46,169 nt of DNA from Porticoccaceae bacterium (lineage in GTDB: Bacteria; Pseudomonadota; Gammaproteobacteria; Pseudomonadales; Porticoccaceae), in the NCBI GenBank assembly GCA_028822155.1, contig JAPKEJ010000013.1:1-46169 (forward strand), in the 5' to 3' direction. A program made the translations under genes and the position numbers. Numbering within the stretch: position 1 is the stretch's first letter; each line of letters begins with the position of its first letter. The notes beneath the pieces were generated by a model, which ran no database searches, was not told where the DNA came from, and saw only the letters and a program-made list of their open reading frames with translations. Shown piece by piece: positions 12,436 through 21,621 of this stretch.

Positions 12436-13728
12436 ATGAAATTTTTATTGGTTCTAGTTTTTGTGTATTCAGTGTGTATAACGCCACTGCTAGCCAATTC
12501 AAATCGCGCGCCCTTTATCCCATCTTCCTCTGTGGCTGAGACACTTGAACAGCATCGACGCTTACCTAACCCTGCCGAGGAAGTGTGGTGGGTAACTCAG
12601 GGTAAGGATATGCTGTGGAATAACAAAAATATCCATCAAATTTTCCCCACGGTGAATGTTTACCGTAATGGCCCTGTTAAGCCGCTGACTTACAATCTCA
12701 ACAATAAAATTGATAACTTCAAGGTAAAAACGCCACAAGGAAAGTTAGCTTTTGTTGATTTTTTAGAGAGTGACCTATCCAGTAATATGGCCGTCGTTAT
12801 TTTGCATAAGGGTGATATTGTGTTTGAGCACTATGCCCGTATGCAAGAGTATGAAAAGCCAATTTGGTGGTCAGTTACTAAGGTTTTTGCTTCAACCCTC
12901 ATTGCTATTTTGGAAGACAGAGATCAAATCGATGTTAATAAGCCCGTTGATTTTTATTTACCTGAATTGAAAGGATCAGATTTTAGAGGAGTGACGGTTC
13001 GTAATGTGTTAGATATGGCCTCTGGTGTTGATTGCTCAGACGGCACCTATGCGCGAGGCACTTGTTATTATGAGTATGAAGCGTCATTAAATGATGCTGT
13101 GAGAAGCAACAGTACGGCTAGTACACCGTATGAAGCCTTAGCTAATATGAAGCCCGGCCGCTGGGCCGATCAAGGTGTCGGCTTTGATTATAGCGGCGCT
13201 AATACTTTTGTGTTGTCTTGGATAGTTGAACGACTTATGGCAATGCCGTTTCAGGATGCCGTGACTAAAGAGCTTTGGCAAAAAATGGGGGCAGAAGGTG
13301 ATGCCTCTATATTTGCAGCTCGCTATGGCATTGCTTTAAGTTCAGGTGGTTTTCTGGCAAAAGCGCGCGACATGGCTCGCTTCGGATTATTATTTACACC
13401 GAGTTACAAAAAAGTCAGTTCTGAAAAAGTTATTTCAGACCGCCATCTCGATATGATCATTAATAAAGGGAGACCTGAGTTGTTAGCCAACGCTCGCTTT
13501 GCCGGTGAAAGATCAGCTAACCCAGACATAAAGCATAATTCTTATCAATGGGATGTGGTTTATAATAACAATGACATTTTTAAAGGCGGTTGGGCAGGGC
13601 AGGGCTTATTGATTAATCACGAAAAGGATTTAGTCGCTGTTTATTTGGGGTATATCAAAGAGGATGGCAGCGAGCTGGCTGTGTTGCCGCGGCTTAGAGA
13701 GCTTCTTAAAACGATTTATCCAAAATGA
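12436..13728 (+). CDS. Secreted serine hydrolase of the beta-lactamase/S12 (class C) fold
   Basis: A 430-aa exported protein with an N-terminal signal peptide (hydrophobic stretch ending near LLANS). The PF00144 signature is clear: Ser146-x-x-Lys149 in WWSVTKVF, Tyr252 in FDYSGANT where the family has YxN, and a C-terminal GGWAGQG in place of the KTG box. Those departures fit esterase, amidase or 6-aminohexanoate-dimer-hydrolase-like members better than a true antibiotic-resistance beta-lactamase. It lies 45 bp after the beta-galactosidase on the same strand, so they may share a transcript; it could act on esterified or amidated sugars (inference). The substrate cannot be read from the sequence. 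Confidence 0.85.
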   Translation: MKFLLVLVFVYSVCITPLLANSNRAPFIPSSSVAETLEQHRRLPNPAEEVWWVTQGKDMLWNNKNIHQIFPTVNVYRNGPVKPLTYNLNNKIDNFKVKTPQGKLAFVDFLESDLSSNMAVVILHKGDIVFEHYARMQEYEKPIWWSVTKVFASTLIAILEDRDQIDVNKPVDFYLPELKGSDFRGVTVRNVLDMASGVDCSDGTYARGTCYYEYEASLNDAVRSNSTASTPYEALANMKPGRWADQGVGFDYSGANTFVLSWIVERLMAMPFQDAVTKELWQKMGAEGDASIFAARYGIALSSGGFLAKARDMARFGLLFTPSYKKVSSEKVISDRHLDMIINKGRPELLANARFAGERSANPDIKHNSYQWDVVYNNNDIFKGGWAGQGLLINHEKDLVAVYLGYIKEDGSELAVLPRLRELLKTIYPK

Positions 13729-13845
13729 AATGAATGAAATATATTCAAAAAAAGTCCTAGACTTGTGGGAATATAGCTATGAATCATCGTAATAGTTTGG
13801 TCGGCTTTCTTTGTTAAATATGCACCGTTCTTATGAGGTTATTTT

Positions 13846-15600
13846 ATGCGTCTTATCACTCTATTATTTTTAAGCTACCTTTGTGTTGCGTGTGATTCAG
13901 CGAACAATGAGCCCGTAACTATCGAGCAAAATCAGCACGGCAAAGAGAGCCCCATCGAGGTACTGGCTGACGACTATCTTGCGGCCTACTTATTGCGCTA
14001 CCCAGAAACTGGTAGTTTTTTGAGTTTAGCCAATGCTCCTCATGATAAATTAATGGATAATTCTATTGCTGCCCTTACGTTGTGGCAACAAAAAGAGGAT
14101 CGCTGGCTATCTGACCTTGAGGCGATAGGTGAACCCGAAACTATAGGCTCACGAGACTGGGTTACTTACGGCATTCTTCATGAAACCTTAATAAGCTCAA
14201 CATCGATACGTATATGCCGTAATGAATTGTGGGCGGCCAGTACTTCTACTGCCTGGCATACCGGCGTGCCAGCGGTTTTTGAGGTACAGCCCGTTGATAC
14301 GGCTGAACATCGCCAGCAAGCATTAGATCGTTTAAGGTCATTAGCACGCTACATTGATACCGAAATGGTGAATTTACGTTTGGGGATCAAATCAGGCTAT
14401 AGCGCTCCAAGACTCACGGTTGAAAAAGTACCCTCAGCCGTTAGGAGTTTATTAGGTGGTGATAGCCCCTTACTGAGCCCTGCTACACGGGCAAATATGC
14501 CCGTCTATAGCCGGCAAGTTAACGTCGTTTTTGAAAATGAGATAAAGCCTGCTATAGAGCGATTTGCACGGTTTTTAGAGCAAGAATATCTTCCTGCTGC
14601 ACGCACTAACATCGCCTTAAGTGGCAATCCTAATGGCGAGCAGTGCTACCCAGAATTAGTTCGCTATTATGCCACCGTAAAGCCAACCCCAGATCAAATT
14701 CATCAGCTTGGTCTTGAGCAAATACTTTCCATACGAGCAGAAATGCAAGTGATTATTGATGAACATTTCAAAGGCGAAACGATTGAATCGTTGATGCATG
14801 GCTTAAATAGTAATTCTAAATACACGTTTAGCACCCGTGATGATGTACTTAATTATGCGCTGGCTTCACTGGAGTCATCTAAGCAAGCTATGCCTAAAGC
14901 GTTTGGCTTGCTGCCAAAAGCGGATATGGAAATTAAACCTTATCCGACATATCGCGAGGCTGATGGCACGGGTGAATACCACTCCTCATCTGAAGATGGC
15001 ACGCGCCCTGGTATCTATTATATAGCGGTGATTGATCCTACTCATCGGTCGGTAGCGGGGCAGCAATCGGTGCTGTACCACGAAGGTTATCCTGGCCATC
15101 ATCTTCAAGGGGCAATCGCTTTAGAGTTAGGGGATAAGGCGCACCCTTTAGCTCGCTATCTTTATAATTCTGGTTTTGCTGAAGGTTGGGCTCTCTATTC
15201 AGAGCGGCTAGCCGGTGAACTCGGTTTGTACAGCGGGCCACTAGATGAAATTGGCTTACTGTCTGATCAGGCCGCTAGGGCCGCGCGCTTGGTGGTTGAT
15301 AGTGGCATTCACACCAAAGGCTGGTCACGCCAGAAATCGTTGGATTACATGTTAAATAATACCGCATGGCCGCCAGTCGATTTAGAAAGTGAAATTAACC
15401 GCTACATCTCATACCCCGGTCAAGCTAACTCATACATGTTAGGTATGCTCAATATTCGTCGGTTAAGAAATTTTGCTGAGCAAGAACTCGGGGATGATTT
15501 TGATTTAAGGCGTTTTCACGACCGTGTGTTGGGCAACGGAAGTATTACCTTGCCTATGTTAGATCAATCAGTGACAGCATGGGTGACTGAGCAGCAATAA
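13846..15600 (+). CDS. DUF885 family lipoprotein, probable metallopeptidase
   Basis: A 584-aa protein with a lipoprotein signal (LFLSYLCVAC, lipobox Cys at about residue 16). The DUF885 hallmark His412-Glu413-Gly-Tyr-Pro-Gly-His-His419 is intact, followed by FAEGWALYSE with a further Glu expected to bind metal. These resemble the zinc sites of M32/M3-like peptidases and DUF885 proteins are usually annotated as such, though few have been characterised. It is probably periplasmic and membrane-anchored. It follows the S12-type hydrolase by 117 bp on the same strand and adds to the window's set of secreted hydrolases. The substrate is unknown. Confidence 0.88.
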   Translation: MRLITLLFLSYLCVACDSANNEPVTIEQNQHGKESPIEVLADDYLAAYLLRYPETGSFLSLANAPHDKLMDNSIAALTLWQQKEDRWLSDLEAIGEPETIGSRDWVTYGILHETLISSTSIRICRNELWAASTSTAWHTGVPAVFEVQPVDTAEHRQQALDRLRSLARYIDTEMVNLRLGIKSGYSAPRLTVEKVPSAVRSLLGGDSPLLSPATRANMPVYSRQVNVVFENEIKPAIERFARFLEQEYLPAARTNIALSGNPNGEQCYPELVRYYATVKPTPDQIHQLGLEQILSIRAEMQVIIDEHFKGETIESLMHGLNSNSKYTFSTRDDVLNYALASLESSKQAMPKAFGLLPKADMEIKPYPTYREADGTGEYHSSSEDGTRPGIYYIAVIDPTHRSVAGQQSVLYHEGYPGHHLQGAIALELGDKAHPLARYLYNSGFAEGWALYSERLAGELGLYSGPLDEIGLLSDQAARAARLVVDSGIHTKGWSRQKSLDYMLNNTAWPPVDLESEINRYISYPGQANSYMLGMLNIRRLRNFAEQELGDDFDLRRFHDRVLGNGSITLPMLDQSVTAWVTEQQ

Positions 15601-15727
15601 TGAAAATCGCAAACGGTAACAGGGCTCGCTGTTATGCTCACTCTTTCGGTGTCTGACGCTGGGGAAGAGTACTATGTTGTTGATCAAGTATTCGCGGCCA
15701 TTGTTAAACGAGGAAAGGTTTTTAAAC

Positions 15728-16018
15728 ATGAGTTTTACTGAATATTATCAATACTATTTAACTCTGCACCAGCACAGCTGGAATAGGCGGCTCCACATTG
15801 CTGGACAATTATCTACAATAGTCTTTATAGCGGCAGTGATTCAGTTGCAAATATGGTTTCTACTGGTACTAAGCCCATTTATTGTTTATCCATTTGCTTG
15901 GAGTGGGCATTATTTCTTTGAAAAAAATACTCCAGCCGCATTTTCTCATCCGTTATGGGCTAAAGCTTGTGATTGGATTATGTTAAAAGATACTTTAATA
16001 GGGAAAATATCTTTTTAA
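15728..16018 (+). CDS. DUF962 (Mpo1-like) small membrane protein
   Basis: About 96 aa from the ATG at 15728, which has AGGAAAGG nine nucleotides upstream; a longer in-frame ATG at 15674 (114 aa, GGGGAAGAG close upstream) cannot be excluded. The DUF962 pattern is evident: LHQHSWNRRLHIAGQ with conserved His and Asn, two hydrophobic segments, then PFAWSGHYFFEKNTPAAF. Yeast Mpo1 of this family is an Fe(II)-dependent dioxygenase that alpha-oxidises 2-hydroxy fatty acids during phytosphingosine breakdown; bacterial homologues are mostly unstudied. The family's link to sphingoid-base breakdown is notable given the neutral ceramidase at 30.6 kb, but the two are 15 kb apart and not co-transcribed. Confidence 0.8.
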   Translation: MSFTEYYQYYLTLHQHSWNRRLHIAGQLSTIVFIAAVIQLQIWFLLVLSPFIVYPFAWSGHYFFEKNTPAAFSHPLWAKACDWIMLKDTLIGKISF

Positions 16019-16270
16019 GAGCAAAGAGTCATACAACTGGGGCTTAGTATTCGAACGAATACGCGAGTGATTAAAGCCTGTCCAATAGCAAACCTACCGA
16101 AAGCTTTCACCTAGGTTTCAAGCTCTGGGCCAGTAGGCTTATAGAATTGTATTAGATATTTCTTTTGTCTATGAAAATAGCCTAATAAAGCACATAAACA
16201 TGACCCAATAGGCTTTTGACTGAGGCATTCTGCAGTGCTAAACTTTTTAACAGTTTTAGAGGGTCAGAAA

Positions 16271-16606
16271 ATGAAAAGTGTCAGTACTTATAAAGATGAA
16301 GCAGACGCCTATGCGCAAATAGAAGAGGCGGGTTATCACGCTGTGCCAATGAATTTTTCTGCTTTAAAGAATGATTACCATTGGCATGATTTTGATTCTT
16401 TGATTTATATCACTAAAGGTGAATTAACCATTACTGAGCAGGAATCTGGTGAGAGTCGAACCTGTGGCCCAGGCTCTAAGATAATTGGAACGGCAGGCCT
16501 TGTTCATCGAGAGCAAAGCGAGGGCTATAGTGCAATTCTAGGATTCGCTGTCGATCCCCGATCTCTTTCGCAGCCTGTCGATAAGCCTGTCAGCGCATCT
16601 CATTAA
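16271..16606 (+). CDS. Small single-domain cupin protein
   Basis: About 111 aa from the ATG at 16271, preceded by GAGGG at good spacing; a longer in-frame start at 16235 lacks a better site. One cupin barrel is visible: HWHDFDSLIYITKGELTI supplies two His (HxH) of the metal site, and GLVHREQSEGYSAILGF holds the second motif. Such proteins bind a metal or small ligand and may be enzymes or sensors. It sits 112 bp upstream of the sulfite dehydrogenase gene on the same strand, so a link to sulfur metabolism is possible but unproven. The 252 bp upstream carry repeated TAGGCTT/GCCTA words but no convincing terminator. Confidence 0.75.
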   Translation: MKSVSTYKDEADAYAQIEEAGYHAVPMNFSALKNDYHWHDFDSLIYITKGELTITEQESGESRTCGPGSKIIGTAGLVHREQSEGYSAILGFAVDPRSLSQPVDKPVSASH

Positions 16607-16718
16607 GAGGTATGTGAGGGCCTTAGGTTCGGTAGGGTTGTTCTTAATTCCTCGCTGAGGCTCTAAATGGGATCTTCTGGGTACCAAGTTTGTATCTACG
16701 TCGCCAGCGGAGGCGAGC

Positions 16719-18047
16719 ATGTCTGAAAAAGAACAAAAAACAGTAGGCATTCACGAGTTATACCGCAAGAACCCGCAAGAGGCAGACAAGCAGCTTTGGG
16801 GTAGAGAAGTCGACCCAGGCACACGGCGTGGGTTTCTAAAAAAAAGCGGATTGGCCGCGATGGTGGCCTTTATAGGTTCAAGCATACCCTTTGCCAGTAA
16901 AATGCCCGGAGGGCTAATTCCGGCAGCGTTGGCTGATACCACAGAGGCCTTCGGCATCGACGGCAAGGAGGGCTTGAGAATACTCAATGATCGGCCCATC
17001 AACGCCGAAACACCGCCGCATTTACTCGATGATAATTTGACCCCAGCCAAATATTTTTTCGTACGTAACAATGGTATTCCACCCGCCTTAGAGACGATCG
17101 GTGATCCCGCAAAATGGATGCTGGAAATAGGGGGTGAATCTTGCCTCAAACCGACAAAATATACCCTCGCGCAACTGAAGGAAAAATTTAAGCATCACAG
17201 CTATGCCCTAACTCTGGAATGTGGGGGCAATGGCCGCAGTGAGTTTGATCCCCCAGCGAAAGGCAACCAGTGGTCTACTGGCGCTGTCGGGTGTGCTCAG
17301 TGGACAGGTGTCAGACTCAAGGATGTATTAAAAGACTGTGGTATTGCCGATGACGCTGTTTATATTGGCTACTATGGTGCAGACGCACATCTTACCGGTG
17401 ACCCGCGGAAGCAATCTATTTCTCGAGGGGTGCCAATGATTAAGGCTCTTGAGGACGAAAGTTTGATTGCTTGGGGGTTTAATGGAGAGGACATACCCTA
17501 CCAAAATGGCTACCCCTTACGGCTGGTAACAGGTGGCTGGCCGGCCTCAACCAGTGGTAAGTGGCTTAACAAAATAGTCGTCCGAAACCAGATTCACGAC
17601 GGTGCAAAAATGGCGGCACCATCTTACAGCGTACCCAAGAGGTCTGTCGCACCGGGTACCAAAGTTGCTAATGACGACATGGTTACTATTGAATCTATGC
17701 CGGTCAAATCGTTAGTTACGTTCCCAAAGAGCGGTATTACTCACTCTTTAACGGAGAGTCTGACCTGCCGTGGACATGCCTGGGCTGGCGATATCAGTGT
17801 ACAGAATGTCGATGTGTCAATTGACTTTGGTGCAACTTGGCAGCCGGCTGATGTCAAAAACCCTATTAATCGGCTGGCATGGCAGCATTGGCAGGCAACG
17901 CTAAAGTTTCCGCAGCCGGGTTATTATGAGGTTTGGGTGAAAGCAACTGATTCTGAAGGCAAGTCGCAACCGATGGTAGTCCCCAACTGGAATCCCAAGG
18001 GTTACCTGAACAATGCCTGCCACCGCATTGCTGTGCAAGTGGTGTAA
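16719..18047 (+). CDS. Tat-exported molybdopterin sulfite dehydrogenase, catalytic subunit (SorA/SorT/SoxC type)
   Basis: Oxidises sulfite to sulfate in the periplasm and passes electrons to a c-type cytochrome. The 442-aa protein has a twin-arginine signal (Arg36-Arg37 in TRRGFLKKSG followed by a hydrophobic stretch), an Oxidored_molyb domain and a C-terminal Mo-co dimerisation domain (about 300-440). The molybdenum-ligating Cys is Cys168 in LECGGNGRSEF. The start is the ATG at 16719 with GGAGG six nucleotides upstream. The stop is 2 bp before the cytochrome gene, so the two are translationally coupled. Within this window it is the natural sink for the sulfite released by Xsc at 24.4-26.2 kb. 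Sequence alone does not separate SorA from SorT or SoxC; the absence of other sox genes argues against a thiosulfate SoxCD pair. Confidence 0.9.
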   Translation: MSEKEQKTVGIHELYRKNPQEADKQLWGREVDPGTRRGFLKKSGLAAMVAFIGSSIPFASKMPGGLIPAALADTTEAFGIDGKEGLRILNDRPINAETPPHLLDDNLTPAKYFFVRNNGIPPALETIGDPAKWMLEIGGESCLKPTKYTLAQLKEKFKHHSYALTLECGGNGRSEFDPPAKGNQWSTGAVGCAQWTGVRLKDVLKDCGIADDAVYIGYYGADAHLTGDPRKQSISRGVPMIKALEDESLIAWGFNGEDIPYQNGYPLRLVTGGWPASTSGKWLNKIVVRNQIHDGAKMAAPSYSVPKRSVAPGTKVANDDMVTIESMPVKSLVTFPKSGITHSLTESLTCRGHAWAGDISVQNVDVSIDFGATWQPADVKNPINRLAWQHWQATLKFPQPGYYEVWVKATDSEGKSQPMVVPNWNPKGYLNNACHRIAVQVV

Positions 18048-18049
18048 CC

Positions 18050-18412
18050 ATGCTCACTACCTATAAACATGGCATCCTGGCCGTTGCTTCAGCGGCACTG
18101 CTGTTAGTGTCAATTGTGATGTCGGTTCCGGCCAGATCTGCAGACATTGACCCAGCTAGCGGTCTAGTGATAGCTGATGGCTGGGAGGCAGTACGAGCCA
18201 ATTGTACGGTCTGCCATTCGGCAAAATTTATCACGTTTCAACGAGGGGATCGCGATAGCTGGAAGTCGATGATCAGGTGGATGCAAAAAACCCAGGGCTT
18301 ATGGTCATTTGATGAAAAGACTGAAGACACCATTTTGAGTTATCTCGCCGCTAACTATCCTCCTGGGAAATCCTCTAGACGCAAAAATCTATCCCCGGCA
18401 GATCTGCCTTAA
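18050..18412 (+). CDS. Monohaem c-type cytochrome subunit of the sulfite dehydrogenase (SorB-like)
   Basis: Accepts electrons from the molybdenum subunit encoded immediately upstream. A 120-aa exported protein with a signal peptide ending about residue 31 (VPARSA|DID) and one haem-binding motif, Cys52-Thr-Val-Cys55-His56. A Met in WKSMIRWMQKTQGLW (74 or 78) is the likely sixth ligand. Size and position match SorB-like cytochromes. The start codon lies 2 bp after the preceding stop. Confidence 0.88.
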   Translation: MLTTYKHGILAVASAALLLVSIVMSVPARSADIDPASGLVIADGWEAVRANCTVCHSAKFITFQRGDRDSWKSMIRWMQKTQGLWSFDEKTEDTILSYLAANYPPGKSSRRKNLSPADLP

Positions 18413-18738
18413 CGCGTAGTACTCACAAGTAGTCTTTGCTCCACCTGCAAAAAAAACACTCTAACTCAGTTGAATTGTGCGCTGACACGATTTCTTTGAT
18501 TATTGTTTGGACATCTGCAGACATGATTATATCTGTAAGGGTAGGGTAGTTATCTTTAGTACTGCGAGCGATTGAGTATTACCAATGGCCTCAAGCCATA
18601 TCTCCAAATATATTTCCCATGAAAGGGTTTGTATACCTCTGATAGGGTACCCATAAAAAGCCCCTGATCGTAAAGATTCACAGGGGCTTAAAAGTGAAAG
18701 ACTAGCTCGCTGAGCTTGCTAGGTCTTTAAATAATTCA
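18413..18738. other. Intergenic region between convergent cytochrome and unknown-protein genes
   Basis: 326 bp without a gene. It contains the minus-strand terminator at 18653-18689 and no clear plus-strand terminator for the sulfite dehydrogenase pair. No open frame with a ribosome site and no repeat was seen. Confidence 0.6.
18653..18689 (-). terminator. Rho-independent terminator of the 18.7-19.3 kb gene
   Basis: AAGCCCCTG (18658-18666) pairs with CAGGGGCTT (18681-18689) around a 14-nt loop. Read on the minus strand, the stem is followed by TTTTTAT, placing a U tract just after the hairpin about 50 bp downstream of the minus-strand stop codon. On the plus strand the hairpin is followed by A residues, so it works for the minus strand. 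Confidence 0.8.
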
Positions 18739-19344
18739 CTATTTAGGTGCTGATTCTGGCTGGTAATCATAATAGCCTTCAAAAGGAATCATTAGATGGG
18801 CGTAGGGACTGCCTTTGAACATCTGGTAGGGCGCACCCGTAGTGAAATCGGTTGGGAATCCCGCTATTGTCTCTGGGTTTCTGGGCATTAACATTAGGTG
18901 AGGCCCAGATTCAATCCAGTGGTCATGCTTCATCGCCATACCCTTATCACCACCTGGTGCTGAATTATCTTCACCGGTATCGCCATGGAGCATCCAAATG
19001 TAGGCATCTCGTTCCATATTAGGCGTTGTTCCAGCCATATATGCGGAAGCCCACTTAAACCCCTCGTCATCTGCACACAGGGCAAAAGCGTGATGCGGTG
19101 TAGCAAAGCCGTCTTCAGGCATAGGCTTTGTTGCAGTGCACGTCCAGCCGTTAACACCTTCCCGAATAACCTCACCACTCCCTGACACAACAGCAGCAAA
19201 ATTCCCTAAAAATGATGGGGCGGCTTTAGAGTAGGCCCAAATTTGCCAATCGTTAGAGGCATGTGATCCCTCAGGCTCACTAGCAAAGACACTAAATGAA
19301 ATTGCAAGGCTCAAGGACAATAAAACAATGGATCGTAAGTACAT
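18739..19344 (-). CDS. Secreted conserved protein of unknown function
   Basis: A 201-aa protein with a Sec signal peptide (MYLRSIVLLSLSLAISFSVFA). The mature part has features of a compact secreted domain: two Cys (in WTCTATKP and FALCADDE) that may form a disulfide, and conserved-looking motifs AYIWMLHGDTGEDN, HWIESGPHLMLMP and GSPYAHLMIPFEGY rich in His, Met and aromatic residues. I do not recognise a characterised family, although similar proteins occur as hypothetical exported proteins in marine and soil Proteobacteria. His and Met clustering could mean metal binding (inference). It is a single-gene unit with its own terminator, convergent with the sulfite dehydrogenase pair and divergent from the DUF3604 gene. 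Confidence 0.8.
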   Translation of the reverse strand: MYLRSIVLLSLSLAISFSVFASEPEGSHASNDWQIWAYSKAAPSFLGNFAAVVSGSGEVIREGVNGWTCTATKPMPEDGFATPHHAFALCADDEGFKWASAYMAGTTPNMERDAYIWMLHGDTGEDNSAPGGDKGMAMKHDHWIESGPHLMLMPRNPETIAGFPTDFTTGAPYQMFKGSPYAHLMIPFEGYYDYQPESAPK

Positions 19345-19630
19345 AAGTTACCCCTTTGTTGTTAACAAAATTATTGAGAAATTTTCTAAGCTATTAAAGC
19401 TCCTTAATAATGACTATCTCAGATTATCAATATCTATGCAAATTCGGTACACAGCTCAAACTGTCGCTTTTATTTTATTGATTTACGTATATCAATGGTA
19501 AAGTTGTTATGGGTAATGAGATGATTACAGTAATGTGGGGTAGAGGGCCTTAGTCTCTGTGATTGTGACTGCTAAGACAGGCATTTTAAAATTAAAAATA
19601 AAGTAATGGTTTAGAGGGTTGGAGTGACAA

Positions 19631-21556
19631 ATGAAAAATAAAAAAAGTTTTGGGATCGTACTAATCTTTATGGCAGTATTATTGGCAGCATGTGCAGAAA
19701 AACAGTCAGATCCATTGCAGGTAAAGGCTGACAACACTGGCTATATAGCATCGCAACCACAGCGTAACGAAGATCCCCAATACTCGCCGGTAGCAGATCA
19801 AACAATGCCTAACCAGGTGTTCTGGGGCGATACTCATTTACATTCCACGTTTTCAATGGATGCCTTTATTTTTGGTAATACCTTAGGGCCCGATGATGCC
19901 TACCGTTTTGCTAAAGGCGAAAAAGTAATGGCAACTAGAGGCCAACCGGCTCAGCTACGGGAGCCATTGGACTTCCTTGTGCTGGCAGACCACACCGACG
20001 CCGTAGGTGCCATGGTGGCTCTAAAAGCGGGTAACAAAACACTCATGGGCAACGCCACATTGCAGGAATGGGCTGAGATTCTATTTGCCAGTGAAGAGAG
20101 TGCTCACAAACAGTTGGAAGCGACTCAGACACGGCAGGATACCCCTCGAGAACTAGACGATGTCGATATCAAAGTTACCGCCTGGGATTATTTGACGGCC
20201 ACTGCAGATGCTCATTATGAACCGGGTAAATTCACCCCATTGATTGGTTTTGAATTTACCGCGCAGAGAGGCGGTCAAAATTTACATAGAGTAGTAATCT
20301 ATCGAGATGATGCTAAAAAGGCACAGATGGTGGTTCCACTGTCGCCCAAACAAGATTCTGACCCACGCAAATTGTGGGAGTTTTTAGAGAAATATGAAGA
20401 GACTACTGGCGGGAAAATTTTAGCTATTGCGCATAATGGCAATATATCTAACGGCATTATGTTTCCGACTGCTGAATTAGAGTTTGGCGACAACATGGAT
20501 AGTGACTATGTCACTAGGCGGGCTCGCTGGGAGCCTGTTTACGAGGTCACGCAGATTAAAGGTGACGGTGAAGCACACCCATTGCTATCTCCGGATGATC
20601 GTTTTGCTGATTATGAAACCTGGGACTTTGGCGACTTTGGCGGCGTGCTAAAAGAAGATGAAATGATTCCTAATGAATATGCGCGAGAAGCCCTCAAGCA
20701 AGGTTTATCGTTGGAATCCCAGTATGGTGCCAACCCTTATAAGTTTGGCATGATTGGCTCAACAGATTCTCATACATCTTTAGCCACTGCCGCGGAAGAT
20801 AACTTTTATGGCAAGCATAGTGCAGCTATGGAGCCCCAACCAAATCGTTGGAAAGATCCCGTGGGCGGGCGTGGTGATGTGACAATACCCGGATTTCTAA
20901 TGGCTTCATCTGGATACGCTGCGGTCTGGGCTCCAGAGAATACTCGAGAGGCGATTTGGGATGCTTTACAGCGCAAAGAGGTCTATGCCACTACGGGAAG
21001 CCGGATCACAGTGCGTTTCTTTGGTGGTTGGGATTTCACTGAAGACGACCTGTATGCGTCGAATATGGCCGATTTGGGGTACCAGAAGGGTGTTCCTATG
21101 GGCGGAAGTCTCGCTGAGAATGGAACTACCGTGCCGACGTTTATGGTTCAGGCGGCCAAAGATCCCAACAGCGCTAATCTAGACCGTATTCAGGTTGTGA
21201 AAGGCTGGGAAGACAGTGAAGGAAAGGTTCATGAAAAGGTCTATAACGTTGACTGGAGCAACCATGAGCTGCGCTCTATGGATGCCAGTGGTTATGTTGC
21301 AGATATTCCCTCTACGGTTAAAGGCGCAATCTATAGCCATAAATATGGTGCCGCTGAGTTAAGTGCGCTCTGGAAGGATCCGGAGTTTAAGGCTGACCAA
21401 AAAGCATTTTATTATGTTCGCGTGATAGAAGTACCATCGCCACGATGGACTGCCTATGATGCTGCAACGTTTGATGTTGAGATGCCTGAAATCGTCAAAA
21501 AGACCACTCAAGAGCGGGCCTACAGCTCTCCCATTTGGTATGACCCGGCGAAATAA
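19631..21556 (+). CDS. DUF3604 family lipoprotein (PHP-like putative metal-dependent hydrolase)
   Basis: A 641-aa lipoprotein (lipobox LLAAC, Cys21). The DUF3604 hallmark FWGDTHLHSTFSMDAF is at residues about 65-79, with His69 and His71 as an HxH pair typical of PHP-type metal sites. LVLADHTDAVG, AIAHNGNISNG and GSTDSHTSLATA supply further His and Asp expected to bind metal. The family is widespread in marine bacteria and has been connected to phosphoesterase-like folds, but its substrate is not established. It stands alone between divergent and convergent neighbours; its location between the sulfite dehydrogenase and the taurine genes makes a role on a sulfonate, sulfate or phosphate ester conceivable, without direct evidence. 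It ends at a shared terminator with the FAD-oxidoreductase gene. Confidence 0.87.
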   Translation: MKNKKSFGIVLIFMAVLLAACAEKQSDPLQVKADNTGYIASQPQRNEDPQYSPVADQTMPNQVFWGDTHLHSTFSMDAFIFGNTLGPDDAYRFAKGEKVMATRGQPAQLREPLDFLVLADHTDAVGAMVALKAGNKTLMGNATLQEWAEILFASEESAHKQLEATQTRQDTPRELDDVDIKVTAWDYLTATADAHYEPGKFTPLIGFEFTAQRGGQNLHRVVIYRDDAKKAQMVVPLSPKQDSDPRKLWEFLEKYEETTGGKILAIAHNGNISNGIMFPTAELEFGDNMDSDYVTRRARWEPVYEVTQIKGDGEAHPLLSPDDRFADYETWDFGDFGGVLKEDEMIPNEYAREALKQGLSLESQYGANPYKFGMIGSTDSHTSLATAAEDNFYGKHSAAMEPQPNRWKDPVGGRGDVTIPGFLMASSGYAAVWAPENTREAIWDALQRKEVYATTGSRITVRFFGGWDFTEDDLYASNMADLGYQKGVPMGGSLAENGTTVPTFMVQAAKDPNSANLDRIQVVKGWEDSEGKVHEKVYNVDWSNHELRSMDASGYVADIPSTVKGAIYSHKYGAAELSALWKDPEFKADQKAFYYVRVIEVPSPRWTAYDAATFDVEMPEIVKKTTQERAYSSPIWYDPAK

Positions 21557-21576
21557 TTACCGATTAGACTAAAACC

Positions 21577-21606
21577 AAGCGAGCATTAGATGGCTAATGC
21601 TCGCTT
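21577..21606. terminator. Shared hairpin terminator between convergent genes
   Basis: AAGCGAGCATTAG (21577-21589) pairs with CTAATGCTCGCTT (21594-21606), a perfect 13-bp stem with a 4-nt loop, centred between the DUF3604 stop and the FAD-oxidoreductase stop. On the minus strand it is followed by a GGTTTTAG stretch; on the plus strand there is no T tract, so it is best placed as the minus-strand terminator, possibly serving both. Confidence 0.75.
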
Positions 21607-21621
21607 ACAGCTTGCAATACT

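Noticed and set aside
12436-13728. Beta-lactamase-fold protein as an antibiotic-resistance enzyme
   Set aside because: The SxxK motif is present, but YSG replaces YxN and the KTG box is absent; it fits the broad S12 esterase/amidase group.
15617-15634. Inverted repeat TAACAG/CTGTTA after the DUF885 gene
   Set aside because: A 6-bp stem without a following T tract; compatible with chance.
16134-16225. Repeated TAGGCTT/GCCTA words upstream of the cupin gene, considered as a terminator or binding-site array
   Set aside because: The copies are short and irregularly spaced, the possible stem contains bulges, and no consistent unit could be defined.
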